From positions 21,946-85,945 of the forward strand of contig JAFLTP010000014.1 of NCBI GenBank assembly GCA_022510405.1: 64,000 nucleotides of DNA, read 5' to 3'. Source of the DNA: Muribaculaceae bacterium (GTDB taxonomy: Bacteria; Bacteroidota; Bacteroidia; Bacteroidales; Muribaculaceae). The notes under the pieces were generated by a model that saw only the letters and a list, made by a program, of their open reading frames with translations, had not been told where the DNA came from and made no database searches. Shown piece by piece: positions 7,191-17,848 of the stretch. The position numbers and the translations under genes are program-made. The number at the start of each line of letters is the position of its first letter. Position 1 is the first letter of the stretch.

Positions 7191-9938
7191 ATGAACGAAA
7201 AACGTCTTTTCCTTCTCGATGCATTCGCATTGATTTTCAGAGCATATTACGCATTGATCAAAATGCCGCGACTCACACAAGGCGGATTCAACACCTCCGC
7301 CATCTTCGGATTTGTCAACACCTTGGAGGAGATTCTGAGGAAAGAAAAGCCTACCCATATAGCAGTATGCTTCGACCCCCAAGGTCCGACTTTCAGAAGC
7401 GAGGCAGATGCATCCTACAAGGCGGAAAGGGATTCGATGCCCGAAGATATCCGACTCTCAATTCCAATCATAAAAGAAATAATCAAGGCTTACAATATAC
7501 CGATCATAGAAGTGGAAGGTTTTGAGGCCGACGATGTGATTGGCACCATGTCAAAACGTGCCGAGTCGGAAGGGTTTACAACCTACATGATGACACCAGA
7601 TAAGGATTTCGGACAGTTGGTAAGTCCGAATGTCCTTCAATACAAACCCTCTTATCGTGGTCAGGATTTCGAATTGCGTGGAGAACAGGAAGTATGCGCG
7701 CGTTATGGTATCCAAAACACCCGACAGGTGATTGATCTTTTAGCTTTGATGGGCGACAAGATCGACAATATCCCCGGATGTCCGGGTATCGGTGAGAAAA
7801 CGGCCATAAAACTCATCAGCGATTTCGGAAGTGTGGAGGAACTCCTCAAAAGAACCGATGAACTTAAAGGCGCACTAAAAAAGAAGGTTGAAGAGAATAA
7901 ACAACAGATTCTCGATTCATATTTCCTTGCCACCATCCGCACGGATGTACCGGTTGATTTGAGTCCGGATGATCTTATCCGCAAACCGGAAGACAAGGAA
8001 AAACTTTTTGCGATTTTCAAGGAACTCGAATTCAGGAGTCTTAAAGAAAGAGTGGAACGACGTCTTGAAGGAGACCTTCCCAAAAAGACTGATTTTTCAG
8101 GAAGTTTGTTTGATTTCGATGATAAAGATCAGCAAGCGGAACCGATGGAGAAACCGCAGGACTTCCCGATTGATAAGAAGATTGTTTCCAATAAGGAAGA
8201 ATTGGATGTATTGTCGCGCAAACTCATGATTCCTCAATGTGGTTTGTGTTTCCTTGCCGATGGTGAAAACGACATGGAGGCTCTTATAATTGGAGCAGCA
8301 GTGGCTGTATCTGAAACTGAAGCCTATTATATTCCGGCAACATTTACCGACGGAATTGCACTTGTGCTCGACCTTATGGCGAGAGAGGATATCACAAAGG
8401 TGACCTTCGAAGCCAAACGTGCTTATGTACTCGCACATCGTTTACGCACAGACAATCTGACTCCTTTCAAGAATTATTTCGACGACTCAGTGGCGCATTA
8501 TCTCATCCAACCCGAAATGCGTCATGCTGCCGACACTTTGGCTACCCAATATTTGGGCCATACGATGCCGGCATATCCGATATTCGCTGTAAAGAAAGGA
8601 TCCCGTTCCGTTGTGTCTACATTGGCTGAGATTTCATCCTACGCCTGCGATGATGCTGCGATGGCCCTGCGCCTTCGTCCTCTGCTTGAAAAGGAAGTGG
8701 AAAAAGAAGGTATGACCACCCTCCTAAACGAGGTGGAATTACCCTTGTCTACGGTGCTTGCGGAGATGGAGATTGCCGGTGTAAGACTCGATGTGGATGC
8801 CCTCAACGATGCAGCAAAACAGCTTGAAAACAGACTCTCCACTCTGGAAAGTGAAATCTATGGACTCGCCGGCGAGGAATTTAATGTGGGATCTCCTTCC
8901 AAAGTGGGCGAAATATTGTTTGACAAACTTCAGCTCGACCCCAAGGCCAAGAAAACGAAGACCGGGCAATATTCCACAAGCGAGGATGTGCTTGAAAAAA
9001 TAGCAGACAAGAATCCGATTGTGGGCAAGATACTTGAATACAGACAACTCAAGAAACTTCTCACCACTTATCTTACAGCTCTTCCGGCCTCAATTAATCC
9101 TGCAACCGGTAAGGTGCATACCGTTTATAACCAAACTGTGACGGCCACCGGTAGGATTTCATCTTCCGCACCGAATTTACAGAACATACCAGTGAGGGAA
9201 GACCAGGGACGTGAAATCCGCAGAGCTTTCATACCGGATGAGGGACACCTTTTCCTCTCAGCCGATTATTCCCAGATAGAATTGAGACTTGTTTCAGACT
9301 TCGCACAAGACCCCACCATGCTGGAAGCCTTTAAAAACGGAGACGACATTCACGCCATCACTGCCGCCAAGATATATCACAAGAATCCGGATGAGGTCAC
9401 AGCCGATGAGCGTCGCCATGCAAAGACCGCAAACTTCGGAATCCTCTACGGCATTTCCGCGTTCGGACTTGCGCAACGTTTGGGTATTCCACGTTCCGAT
9501 GCAAAATATATCATCGACAATTATTTCGAAACTTTCCCCACCATTAAACGGTATATGCACGACTCAGTGGAGAATGCACGCGACAATGGTTATGTATCCA
9601 CAAAGATGGGACGTAAACGCCGTCTTCCGGATATCAATTCCAAGAATCCGGTGGTGAGAGGGTATGCCGAAAGAAATGCCATCAACGCCCCCATTCAAGG
9701 GTCGGCGGCCGATATTATCAAGGTGGCTATGGTGGATATTTACCGTGAATTCAAGGAAAAGAACTTGAAATCAAGAATGATCATGCAGGTTCACGATGAA
9801 TTGAACTTCGATGTATATCCGGAGGAACTGCCGATAGTGCAAGAAATTGTTACCCGTTGTATGGAGGAAGCCTATAATGGAGATGTGGTATTGACCGCAT
9901 CAAGCGGTGTCGCTTCCAACTGGCTCGACGCCCATTAA
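7191..9938 (+). CDS. polA: DNA polymerase I
   Basis: This 915-residue repair and primer-removal polymerase has a 5' nuclease domain at residues 1-290 with EADDVIG, TPDKDFGQLV and the DNA-binding GCPGIGEKTA. The middle 3'-5' exonuclease-like domain covers about 320-505. The polymerase domain fills the rest: motif A DYSQIELR near 690, motif B RxxxKTANFGILYG near 742, motif C QVHDEL near 867. The middle domain seems degenerate: FLADGEN stands where the first DxE motif is expected, and FEAKRAYVL lacks the second-motif Asn and Asp. Proofreading is therefore probably lost, as in Bacillus or Thermus Pol I. Confidence 0.97.
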   Translation: MNEKRLFLLDAFALIFRAYYALIKMPRLTQGGFNTSAIFGFVNTLEEILRKEKPTHIAVCFDPQGPTFRSEADASYKAERDSMPEDIRLSIPIIKEIIKAYNIPIIEVEGFEADDVIGTMSKRAESEGFTTYMMTPDKDFGQLVSPNVLQYKPSYRGQDFELRGEQEVCARYGIQNTRQVIDLLALMGDKIDNIPGCPGIGEKTAIKLISDFGSVEELLKRTDELKGALKKKVEENKQQILDSYFLATIRTDVPVDLSPDDLIRKPEDKEKLFAIFKELEFRSLKERVERRLEGDLPKKTDFSGSLFDFDDKDQQAEPMEKPQDFPIDKKIVSNKEELDVLSRKLMIPQCGLCFLADGENDMEALIIGAAVAVSETEAYYIPATFTDGIALVLDLMAREDITKVTFEAKRAYVLAHRLRTDNLTPFKNYFDDSVAHYLIQPEMRHAADTLATQYLGHTMPAYPIFAVKKGSRSVVSTLAEISSYACDDAAMALRLRPLLEKEVEKEGMTTLLNEVELPLSTVLAEMEIAGVRLDVDALNDAAKQLENRLSTLESEIYGLAGEEFNVGSPSKVGEILFDKLQLDPKAKKTKTGQYSTSEDVLEKIADKNPIVGKILEYRQLKKLLTTYLTALPASINPATGKVHTVYNQTVTATGRISSSAPNLQNIPVREDQGREIRRAFIPDEGHLFLSADYSQIELRLVSDFAQDPTMLEAFKNGDDIHAITAAKIYHKNPDEVTADERRHAKTANFGILYGISAFGLAQRLGIPRSDAKYIIDNYFETFPTIKRYMHDSVENARDNGYVSTKMGRKRRLPDINSKNPVVRGYAERNAINAPIQGSAADIIKVAMVDIYREFKEKNLKSRMIMQVHDELNFDVYPEELPIVQEIVTRCMEEAYNGDVVLTASSGVASNWLDAH

Positions 9939-9959
9939 AGCCTTAAATTGATTTGCTAT

Positions 9960-10820
9960 TTAGGCGAGGGAATAGGATTTGCTACGGATTTCTGCAGCGA
10001 GTTCCCGGTGGGTTTCTCCTGATTCTGCAAGAGTTTGCCATGGAATGGGTTTCCCGAAAATAATCCGGTAATGACTCCCGCGGGATTTACAAAGTTCGGA
10101 GGGCAACAGAATTTGCTCAAGATTGAACTTGATTCCCAATTTCTTTCTCAATCTGGCTGTCTTATAGAATTTCTTTGAGTTCCTGCCCTCAAAATACACA
10201 GGCACTACGTCTCTTTTATATTCTATGGCCTTGGCCACGAAAGATTTCTGCCACTCCATATCCGAAATCTCTCCGTTGTCCTGGAGACGAGAACAAAGAC
10301 CTGCCGGAAATTGGAACATCTGGCAATCAGATGCCATTTTTTCATTTATGATATTTGCGTAGTCGCGTCCCTGCCTTCCGAATTTATTGATGGGTAGAAA
10401 AATTCCCTTCAGAGGAGTGACATTCATCAACATGTCGTTCACTAAGAACCGTATATTTTCATCACCGTAAATTTCTCCGAGCACAGTTATCAATGCCATC
10501 CCGTCGAGACCTCCCAACGGATGATTGCTCGCAAACATATAGCGAACTCCCTCCTTAAGATTTTCAAGGCCCTCCACTTCCAAAGAAATGTCCAAATGAT
10601 TCAAAACTCGCTTGGCGAACTCAGAACCTTCGCTGGGCAAAGTAGCCTTAAGTATTTCATTCAACTCCTTTTGTTTGATAAGCTTTTCCACTCCGGTGAT
10701 AAGAAAAGGAGGAATCCACCGACGTTTTTGCCGGGGGATTCTTTTTTTTAGGATTGATTTGATGTCGATTACCAACAATTCCTTGGAATCAGGAATGTTT
10801 CTTATGCCATTATCATCCAT
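9960..10820 (-). CDS. PlsC-like lysophospholipid/glycerol acyltransferase
   Basis: This 286-residue protein carries [10 protein letters not shown] at about 98-107, the acyltransferase motif I, but with five instead of four residues between the catalytic His and Asp. FPAGLCSR near 175 matches the substrate-binding FPEGxxS block, and VVPVYFEG follows. The HX5D variant is typical of a Bacteroidetes acyltransferase group that includes aminolipid O-acyltransferases (ornithine or glycine lipid synthesis); a role of that sort is possible but no partner N-acyltransferase gene is adjacent. There is no clear transmembrane helix. The start overlaps the obg stop by 8 bases. Confidence 0.8.
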   Translation of the reverse strand: MDDNGIRNIPDSKELLVIDIKSILKKRIPRQKRRWIPPFLITGVEKLIKQKELNEILKATLPSEGSEFAKRVLNHLDISLEVEGLENLKEGVRYMFASNHPLGGLDGMALITVLGEIYGDENIRFLVNDMLMNVTPLKGIFLPINKFGRQGRDYANIINEKMASDCQMFQFPAGLCSRLQDNGEISDMEWQKSFVAKAIEYKRDVVPVYFEGRNSKKFYKTARLRKKLGIKFNLEQILLPSELCKSRGSHYRIIFGKPIPWQTLAESGETHRELAAEIRSKSYSLA

Positions 10821-11976
10821 TCACACTGTCTTCTTCTTCCCAGAAATCATTGTCCCAATCAATTTCTTCATCGGGATAATCTTCTTCGGTATCATCCTGA
10901 TGGAATATGAATTCATCCTCTTCAGGATCTCTGCTTCTCACATTAAGATCACGATGGGTAAGAGTGCTCTTAGCCTTGTTGTCTTCTGAGTTTATTTCTC
11001 GCCATAGAAGGTCTTTCAATTCGGTGAGACCCTGGCCTGTGACAGCGGATATGAAAACTGTAGGTATTCCTTCGGGGAGTTCCTTGGATATCTCTTCCCG
11101 TAGTTCATCGTCAAGAAGATCTGATTTGGAAATTGCAAGGACTCTACCCTTGTCAGCTAATTCCGGATTGAATTCCTTCAATTCATTCAAGAGGATTTCA
11201 TAATCCCTCTTTATATCGTCGCTGTCTGCAGGTATAAGGAAAAGAAGCACAGCATTTCTTTCGATGTGGCGCAAGAAGCGTAAACCGAGACCTTTACCTT
11301 CACTTGCACCCTCGATTATACCCGGTATATCAGCCATCACAAATGATTTGTCACCCCTATAGTCAACAATTCCGAGACTTGGTTCCATAGTGGTGAAAGG
11401 ATAATCAGCTATCTTTGGCTTTGCAGCCGACATGGCTGAAAGTAGAGTGGATTTGCCGGCATTGGGAAAACCTACAAGACCTACGTCGCCCAAAAGTTTC
11501 AGTTCTAACACCACTGTCTTTTCGATTGCCGGCTGACCCGGTTGCGCATACCTCGGCGCACGGTTGGTGGAAGTGGCGAAATTCCAGTTGCCCAAGCCTC
11601 CTTTCCCGCCACGAAGAAGTTTCACTTCCTGACCGTCTTTTGTAACCTCACAAAGGAATTCGCCGGAATCGGCATCAAAGACAACTGTCCCTACGGGAAC
11701 TTCGATTATTCTGTCTTCCCCATCTTTACCGGTGGAACGATTTTCACCTCCCCTTTCGCCGTCGGTTGCGAAAATATGGCGCTGGTATCTTAGAGGTAGC
11801 AATGTCCACATATTTCTGTTGCCTTTAAGGATGATATGTCCTCCTCGGCCACCGTTTCCTCCGTCAGGACCTCCCTTGGGAAGATATTTGGCTCTATGAA
11901 AATGTCGGCTTCCGGCGCCACCTTTACCGGAGCGGCACATTATTTTTACGTAATCTATAAAATTTGATTCTGCCAT
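10813..11976 (-). CDS. obg: GTPase Obg/CgtA
   Basis: This 387-residue ribosome-associated GTPase acts in late 50S assembly and stress control. The glycine-rich Obg fold covers residues 1-158 ([20 protein letters not shown]). The G domain follows with P-loop GFPNAGKS, switch [12 protein letters not shown] and SKSD. The C-terminus is very acidic ([13 protein letters not shown]). I chose ATG 11976 ([10 protein letters not shown]). The frame stays open for 25 codons upstream, but that part runs through 7-nt repeat sequence and over the end of the next gene, so it is not believable protein. Confidence 0.95.
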   Translation of the reverse strand: MAESNFIDYVKIMCRSGKGGAGSRHFHRAKYLPKGGPDGGNGGRGGHIILKGNRNMWTLLPLRYQRHIFATDGERGGENRSTGKDGEDRIIEVPVGTVVFDADSGEFLCEVTKDGQEVKLLRGGKGGLGNWNFATSTNRAPRYAQPGQPAIEKTVVLELKLLGDVGLVGFPNAGKSTLLSAMSAAKPKIADYPFTTMEPSLGIVDYRGDKSFVMADIPGIIEGASEGKGLGLRFLRHIERNAVLLFLIPADSDDIKRDYEILLNELKEFNPELADKGRVLAISKSDLLDDELREEISKELPEGIPTVFISAVTGQGLTELKDLLWREINSEDNKAKSTLTHRDLNVRSRDPEEDEFIFHQDDTEEDYPDEEIDWDNDFWEEEDSVNG

Positions 11977-12007
11977 AAGAGGAGTTGTGAGTTTAAAGTT
12001 ATGTGTT

Positions 12008-13060
12008 TTACAGTTTTCGGGAGGCGAGTTCGTTGGCAAGTCTGTAATCATCAGGAGATCCTATGTCCACCCAAGTCCCTTCAATATGGAAACATCCCAC
12101 ATTCCGGTTCTCTTCTATCAAATTCATGATAAAATCGGGAGCATCTAAATATTCTCCTTTCACAATCTTGTCAATCAATTCGCTCTTCATTATGTAAACA
12201 CCGCCATTGGCAAAATAGTTGTAGGTGGGTTTTTCTTCGAGCGCTTTTACTCTCTGGCCTTGCATTCTCATAATGGCAAATGGCACCGAGACTGAATATG
12301 GCACGGCTGCAATAGTGAAATCAGCAGAAGTCTTTTTATGATGAAGATACATTGATTCGAAATCTATCACTGAAAGAAGATCAGAATTCATCACTATGAT
12401 GTCTTCCGTGGTAATATCTTCAACGTAGGCCAGACTACCGAATGTACCCAATCTTTTAGGTTCTGTTATGCAATTTATTTTCGCCCTGCCCTTTCTCTGC
12501 GCGAAATGTTCCTTTATCATTTCCCCAAGATAATTCACCGTGACATGGATTTTCTTTATCCCGCATGACTCCAATTCCTCCACATTGTAATCGATTATTG
12601 GTTTGCCTGCCACTTGCAATAAAGGTTTTGGCACTTCATCTGTAAGAGGTCTTAGGCGTTCACCCCTTCCTCCTGCCATCAAAACTGCTTCCAAGGGAAG
12701 ACACGCATGCATCACTTTCAGATCTATGATATCTTTTAGTTTTCCATCTTCCATCACCGGCAAGAGTTCGATATGCCTTTTCCTCCCTTCCGCCATCTTT
12801 AATGACAAATCTTTAGCGGATGTGGCGGATAGAAATTTCTTGTTCATCACTGAAGAGACTTTATCCGAAAGGTCTCCCCCCTCGATGAGAGCCCTGCGTA
12901 TATCGCCATCGGTGATACTTCCTTTGATTTTGTCATCCTGGACAACAAAAAGGGTCATTGACTCTCCGGAAAGATCATTGATCCTTCTCATGGCTTCCCT
13001 CACGGTGGCATCCGGTGAAATCCCGTGCCTCTCTATTATTTCTTTCATCTCTTCGTTCAT
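12008..13060 (-). CDS. CBS-domain sugar nucleotidyltransferase
   Basis: This has 350 residues. Residues 1-115 form a CBS-domain pair ([26 protein letters not shown]), which usually binds adenosyl ligands and regulates the attached enzyme. Residues 122-350 are an NTP_transferase domain that joins a nucleotide to a sugar phosphate, with [27 protein letters not shown] and the NSDLL metal site. It resembles mannose-1-phosphate guanylyltransferase and heptose nucleotidyltransferases; sugar and nucleotide are undetermined. It may supply surface polysaccharide synthesis along with the glycosyltransferase two genes upstream. Confidence 0.88.
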   Translation of the reverse strand: MNEEMKEIIERHGISPDATVREAMRRINDLSGESMTLFVVQDDKIKGSITDGDIRRALIEGGDLSDKVSSVMNKKFLSATSAKDLSLKMAEGRKRHIELLPVMEDGKLKDIIDLKVMHACLPLEAVLMAGGRGERLRPLTDEVPKPLLQVAGKPIIDYNVEELESCGIKKIHVTVNYLGEMIKEHFAQRKGRAKINCITEPKRLGTFGSLAYVEDITTEDIIVMNSDLLSVIDFESMYLHHKKTSADFTIAAVPYSVSVPFAIMRMQGQRVKALEEKPTYNYFANGGVYIMKSELIDKIVKGEYLDAPDFIMNLIEENRNVGCFHIEGTWVDIGSPDDYRLANELASRKL

Positions 13061-13102
13061 GTCAAGTCTTATAACTCAAAACTTACAACTTAAAATTCCA
13101 AT

Positions 13103-13999
13103 TCAACCTTCATATTGCTTCAACGCATCCTTCAATTGTGTCACCACCATCACTTCCAGTTCCTTTGGTTCCAAAACCTTCACAGCGTCACCCATAGAAA
13201 GGATTTCATGCGCCAGTTCATAATTAAGTTGCAATTTATATGTAAATATCGAATAATCATCATGAGTCTCTTCGCTCTGCGAAGGATGGAGAGGCAATGC
13301 ACGAAAATATTTCGCCTGTATCGGGGTTGTCTTCAATTTTACGAGTCTTACCGGAGCTTTGGAGGTGGTGACACCCACGATGTTCCCAAACATTTCTTCA
13401 AGAGTGATTGAACCCGGCTTCTCAAAATGTTCCCTCACGAGCTGCATCTCCTTCACTCGATCCAAAGCATAGGTTCTTATTGAATTTCCCTTTTCTTTCA
13501 AGCCGATCATATACCAGCGTTGCTTATATCTTTTCAGGAAAAAGGGTTGGAACATGATTTTAGTTTCAGCCCGGGAGCGGGAGAAGCCGGCATAGGTGAA
13601 ACATAGTTTCACTGAATCTTTTATTGCCTCCAACACCAAGGGAAGAAATTGACGTGCCGACGGCACATCCTCGATTTCAATTCTTTCGGCCCCCGTCTGG
13701 TTTTCGTTGAGAGCCGTGCTCACCGCCATCGAATCCAACAACCAATTGGTGAACGCCTTACCTCTCATGGAACTTGACTGTTCGATATAATATTGACCAC
13801 CTCTGTCACATTTGATTTCTATATTGAATATCTCCTCGATGCTTCGGCGATAATGATAAAATGTTCTGTCGGGTAAATCTATTCCACCTGAAAATTGAGT
13901 GCGCTTCCACAAATCATTCAATTGTTCTTTAGAAAGACGTCTGTTTTTTGTGAGCGTGTCGATTATCCAAATATATTTACTGATTAAATTTTGTGCCAT
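13103..13999 (-). CDS. WYL-domain transcriptional regulator
   Basis: This 298-residue protein has an N-terminal winged-helix-like region (residues 1-60, LSKEQLNDLW...), then a WYL domain around 115-190 with FFLKRYKQRWYMIGL and the basic YALDRVKEM, and a C-terminal WCX extension ending in ALKQYEG. WYL proteins bind nucleic-acid ligands and often act in defence or DNA-damage regulation; single-copy versions without defence neighbours, as here, also occur. Target genes are not evident. The gene starts 5 bases from the glycosyltransferase stop. Confidence 0.85.
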   Translation of the reverse strand: MAQNLISKYIWIIDTLTKNRRLSKEQLNDLWKRTQFSGGIDLPDRTFYHYRRSIEEIFNIEIKCDRGGQYYIEQSSSMRGKAFTNWLLDSMAVSTALNENQTGAERIEIEDVPSARQFLPLVLEAIKDSVKLCFTYAGFSRSRAETKIMFQPFFLKRYKQRWYMIGLKEKGNSIRTYALDRVKEMQLVREHFEKPGSITLEEMFGNIVGVTTSKAPVRLVKLKTTPIQAKYFRALPLHPSQSEETHDDYSIFTYKLQLNYELAHEILSMGDAVKVLEPKELEVMVVTQLKDALKQYEG

Positions 14000-14004
14000 G
14001 GGGT

Positions 14005-15300
14005 CTAACTTAATTTTTTAATTAGGGCGACATATTTCAATGCGATTTCTTTGTAAGAGAATTTTTCTTCCACGCTCTTTCGCATTTCCTGTTTCATTTT
14101 TTCATAGACTGTTTCCTCCCGGGCAATTTCGTAGGCACGTGTGATTGCAATTGCGAGATTTTCGGCTCGGGTTTCAGGGTCGTCACTATATTCCGCAATG
14201 AAACCTGTCACACCGTTTTCCACAATATCACTTTGTCCTCCTTGATTGAAACTAACCGGAATACAACCATAGGCTTGGGCCTCCACTAAAGTCCCGGGCA
14301 ATGTTTCATAAGAGGAGGCAGAAACAACTATTTGTGATTTTTGATATGCACTTCTTACTTCTTTTTCATCACTCAGCACACCCAATCTTATAAGAGGTAA
14401 TGCAAACCCTTCAAGATTGGCAGGGTTCTTTATATTTCCGAATAAAGCCAATTCCAGATTTTTTGCGATATCAGGATATTTTTCTTTAAGTATTTTCGAT
14501 GTTTCTCTAAGAGTATCGAGGCCCTTGATGGGATCATCAAGTCGAGCAGCTCCAAAAAGAATCCGAGTAGGAGTTTTGGAGTTGGTCCGTGTCAAATCCC
14601 CCGATAGGCTGATGGAAGGGTCGTTTATGTTGAGGGAGAATGGATTGGGGATAACTTCTATTCTTTGAGATTTCAGGAGAGAACTTTCCAAAGCTTTATT
14701 TTTCAACCAATTGCTTACCGGTACAAAAGCTAACTGCCTGTTTAGTTGGGAGTTGTTGTAGATAAGATTCTTTTTAATCCAAATTTTATGTGAAAGGTCG
14801 TTAGAAGAAGCCAATTTTTCGAGCAAAGGACACTCACCGCACTCTTTTTTATAATTTATGCATTTCCCGGCATGGTGGCAAATACCGGTTAGGTTCCACA
14901 TATCGTGCATAGTACAAATCACCGGCTTGCCCAACTTTAGAATTTTTTCAAACCCTTTCAAGGATAGCATTCCTTGATTCACCCAGTTGATGAGTATTGC
15001 GTCAGCTTCTTTCACCAAGGGATTTTTCCATAGTGGCAGCCCTTCCTCTCCCGTGTCGATTTTAAATAGATTCTTACGATTGCAACCGGTGGCAATATAA
15101 ATTTTCAACCTTTCCAGAAGGAATTTAAACTTTATATCTTTAGGATTAGCAGCCAATTCCACAAATGGTGAATCCGTAAGTTTTTCACAAACGAGCATTT
15201 GTGCGTCCACACCTTCCCCACGCAACGCCTCCAGGAGTCGTCTGCTCACCACAGCCGCACCCCCCGTCGCATCGCTCTTATTTAAAATCACCACCTTCAT
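14005..15300 (-). CDS. GT4-type glycosyltransferase
   Basis: This encodes 431 residues from ATG 15300 (MKVVILNKSDATGGAA); a start five codons upstream (15315) is also open. The N-terminal GT-B half has GGAAVVSRRL and a Cys/His cluster (CHHAGKCINY..CGECPLL) common in Bacteroidetes GT4 enzymes. The C-terminal half has GAARLDDPIKGLD, ASSYETLPGTLVEAQAYG and PVSFNQGGQSDIV, the nucleotide-sugar binding region with the EX7E pattern. It should transfer a sugar from a nucleotide donor to a surface glycan or glycoprotein. Donor and acceptor are unknown. There are no transmembrane helices. Confidence 0.88.
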   Translation of the reverse strand: MKVVILNKSDATGGAAVVSRRLLEALRGEGVDAQMLVCEKLTDSPFVELAANPKDIKFKFLLERLKIYIATGCNRKNLFKIDTGEEGLPLWKNPLVKEADAILINWVNQGMLSLKGFEKILKLGKPVICTMHDMWNLTGICHHAGKCINYKKECGECPLLEKLASSNDLSHKIWIKKNLIYNNSQLNRQLAFVPVSNWLKNKALESSLLKSQRIEVIPNPFSLNINDPSISLSGDLTRTNSKTPTRILFGAARLDDPIKGLDTLRETSKILKEKYPDIAKNLELALFGNIKNPANLEGFALPLIRLGVLSDEKEVRSAYQKSQIVVSASSYETLPGTLVEAQAYGCIPVSFNQGGQSDIVENGVTGFIAEYSDDPETRAENLAIAITRAYEIAREETVYEKMKQEMRKSVEEKFSYKEIALKYVALIKKLS

Positions 15301-15358
15301 AAAACTAAATATCATAAGAGCCTCACACTGGAGGCTCTTATGTAGCTGATTGTGAAAC

Positions 15359-17848
15359 TTAACGAAGAGTGGCTCCGGCTGATTCGAGGGCCTTGATGAT
15401 TTTTTGCATCACGGCATCGATTTGCTTGTCGTTCATTGTCTTTTCATCATCCTGAAGCGTGATGGCAATGCCATAGCTCTTCTTTCCTTCCGGAAGATTC
15501 TTTCCTTCGTAAACGTCAAACAATGTTACATCCTTGAGCAGTTTCCTTTCTGTTTTGCGCACAATTTCTTCTATTTGAGCGAAGGAAACAGATTTATCGA
15601 TTAGAAGCGCCAAATCACGTTTCACCGCCTGGGTTCGTGGCAACGGTGTATAAGTCACCTTGTGATTGGCCACAAGTTTCATTATCTCTGTCCAATTGAG
15701 AGTGGCAAAAAATACAGGTTGATTGATACCGAATTTCTTCAAAATTTTTGCGCTGACGATTCCCAATTCACCGATTCTTTTACCTTGGCGGGTGGAATAA
15801 TTGAGTCTTACATCCATCAATTCCCCGCTCTCTTGTGTCTGGGTTAGTGCATTCTCGGGCACTCCCAACACATGCAACAGGTTTTCTACGATACCTTTCA
15901 GATCGAAGGCTGAAGATTCTATTTTTTGACGGTTCCAGGATGGAGAGATGAAATCCCCTGTCAACCATAATGCAAGTTCCATCCATTCGGAGAATGGCTT
16001 TAAGGGATGTTCGGGAGTTGATTCTACACCCGGTTTCTTACGGTAGACGTTTCCGAATTCATAAAACCGGAGGCTCTCGGCTTTACGATTTATGTTATAG
16101 GCAATGGATTCCAGACCGCCATAAAGGAGAGATGCCCGCATCACAGCCAGGTCGGAACTCAACGGATTCATAACAACAACGGTTGAATCCAGCGGCAACT
16201 CTTCATTGCCTTCATAGTATGCAGTGGAACTAAGGGAATTATTCATTATTTCCATGAAACCTTCCCCGGTGAGGCGGTTGCTGATCAATTCCCTCAATGC
16301 ATAGTCGGTGTCGGTGGCAGATTGTTGTGAAGGCGAATAATGCATTTCTGTGCCGAATTCCACATTATTGTATCCATAGACACGTAGAATATCTTCCACC
16401 ACATCGCAAGGACGAGTCACGTCTACCCTATATGTCGGTATTCTCAGTTTGAGTATATCGGAATTCGGGGAATCCTTTTCAACCTTTATGTCGAGCGCCT
16501 TCAATATTGTGACCACCATTTCCTCAGGAAGTTTCTTACCTATAAGAGCCTCACAATATTTCAATGAAAGATCCACTTCTGCAGGTAGGATGGGCAAAGG
16601 ATATAGATCCTCAACATTTCCACAAATTTCACCTCCGGCAAGTTCTTGCACCATCAGGGCTGCAAGTTTTGCAGCATATACAGTGATGGAAGGATCGGCG
16701 CCACGTTCATAACGGAAGGATGCGTCGGTGGAAAGACCATGCCTGCGTGCAGTCTTGCGGATCCATGTAGGATTGAAATATGCGCTCTCGATAAATACTG
16801 AAGTAGTTGACTCTGTCACACCTGAGTCAAGACCACCGAACACACCTGCGATACACATAGGTTTTTCCGCATCGCAAATCATTAGGTCTTTCTCATGAAG
16901 AGTGTGTTCCACACCGTCGAGAGTAGTGAACTTGGTACCTGCGGGACAAGTCCGCACCACAATCTTTTCACCTTTGATCTTGGATAGATCGAAACAGTGG
17001 AGAGGTTGGCCCAAGCCCATCAAAATAAAATTGGTGATGTCAACGATATTGTTGATAGGACGTTGGCCTATTGTTGTGAGCAGTTCTTTCAACCATGCAG
17101 GAGATTCCTGCACCTTCACATTACGGATGGTGACACCGGAATATCTTGGACAAGCCTCTGTATCTTCAACTGAAATTTTTACGGCACCTTCGTTTTTGTC
17201 AGGAGCAAAAGCGTCAACCACAGGAATTCTCACCTCCGGCGGCATCTCTGTGGATTTCTTCTCAGCCAACTCCTTGACAAGATATGCCTTCAAGTCACGT
17301 GCCACTCCGAGATGAGAAGCTGCGTCAACACGATTGGGAGTCAACTCCACTTCCAACATATAATCGCTTTCCACATTAAAATAGGAGGCAGCGGGAGTGC
17401 CGGGTTCTATTTCCTTGTCTATTACAATAATACCGGCATGAGAATTTCCCACTCCTATCTCGTCTTCGGCACAAATCATACCTGAAGACTCCACACCTCT
17501 GATCTTAGACTTCTTTATTTTGAGTTCCTTATCACCCATTTTAAGGACGGTTCCGACTGTAGCCACCACTACAGTTTGTCCTGCAGCAACATTGGGGGCG
17601 CCGCATACGATAGTTTCTGTCACTCCGTTGCCTAAGTCTACTGTGGTAACATGTAGATGGTCGGAATCTGGATGAGGTTCGCAAGTCAAAACCTTTCCTA
17701 TCACTATTCCCTTGAGACCTCCGGGAATAGATTCCACTTCCTCCACATTGTCACACTCGAGACCGAGTGAAGTAAGAGTAGCAGCGAGTTGACGGGGGTC
17801 TAAATCAAAATCTATGAATCGGCGAAGCCATTTATAAGAGATGTTCAT
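15359..17848 (-). CDS. pheT: phenylalanyl-tRNA synthetase beta subunit
   Basis: This 829-residue beta chain of the alpha2-beta2 PheRS has all usual parts in order: an EMAP-like tRNA-binding domain (IGKVLTCEPHPDSDHL, about 45-60), the B3/B4 editing domain, the B5 domain, a catalytic-like core and the C-terminal ferredoxin-like anticodon-binding domain (TPLPRTQAVKRDLALLID). Length is normal. No pheS is next to it, so the subunits are encoded apart, as often in Bacteroidetes. Its upstream gap is filled with 7-nt-period repeats, and I found no leader peptide rich in Phe. Confidence 0.97.
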   Translation of the reverse strand: MNISYKWLRRFIDFDLDPRQLAATLTSLGLECDNVEEVESIPGGLKGIVIGKVLTCEPHPDSDHLHVTTVDLGNGVTETIVCGAPNVAAGQTVVVATVGTVLKMGDKELKIKKSKIRGVESSGMICAEDEIGVGNSHAGIIVIDKEIEPGTPAASYFNVESDYMLEVELTPNRVDAASHLGVARDLKAYLVKELAEKKSTEMPPEVRIPVVDAFAPDKNEGAVKISVEDTEACPRYSGVTIRNVKVQESPAWLKELLTTIGQRPINNIVDITNFILMGLGQPLHCFDLSKIKGEKIVVRTCPAGTKFTTLDGVEHTLHEKDLMICDAEKPMCIAGVFGGLDSGVTESTTSVFIESAYFNPTWIRKTARRHGLSTDASFRYERGADPSITVYAAKLAALMVQELAGGEICGNVEDLYPLPILPAEVDLSLKYCEALIGKKLPEEMVVTILKALDIKVEKDSPNSDILKLRIPTYRVDVTRPCDVVEDILRVYGYNNVEFGTEMHYSPSQQSATDTDYALRELISNRLTGEGFMEIMNNSLSSTAYYEGNEELPLDSTVVVMNPLSSDLAVMRASLLYGGLESIAYNINRKAESLRFYEFGNVYRKKPGVESTPEHPLKPFSEWMELALWLTGDFISPSWNRQKIESSAFDLKGIVENLLHVLGVPENALTQTQESGELMDVRLNYSTRQGKRIGELGIVSAKILKKFGINQPVFFATLNWTEIMKLVANHKVTYTPLPRTQAVKRDLALLIDKSVSFAQIEEIVRKTERKLLKDVTLFDVYEGKNLPEGKKSYGIAITLQDDEKTMNDKQIDAVMQKIIKALESAGATLR

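Noticed and set aside
12603..13223. 206-residue frame on the plus strand
   Set aside because: It lies antisense to the CBS-nucleotidyltransferase and WYL genes; no recognisable motif.
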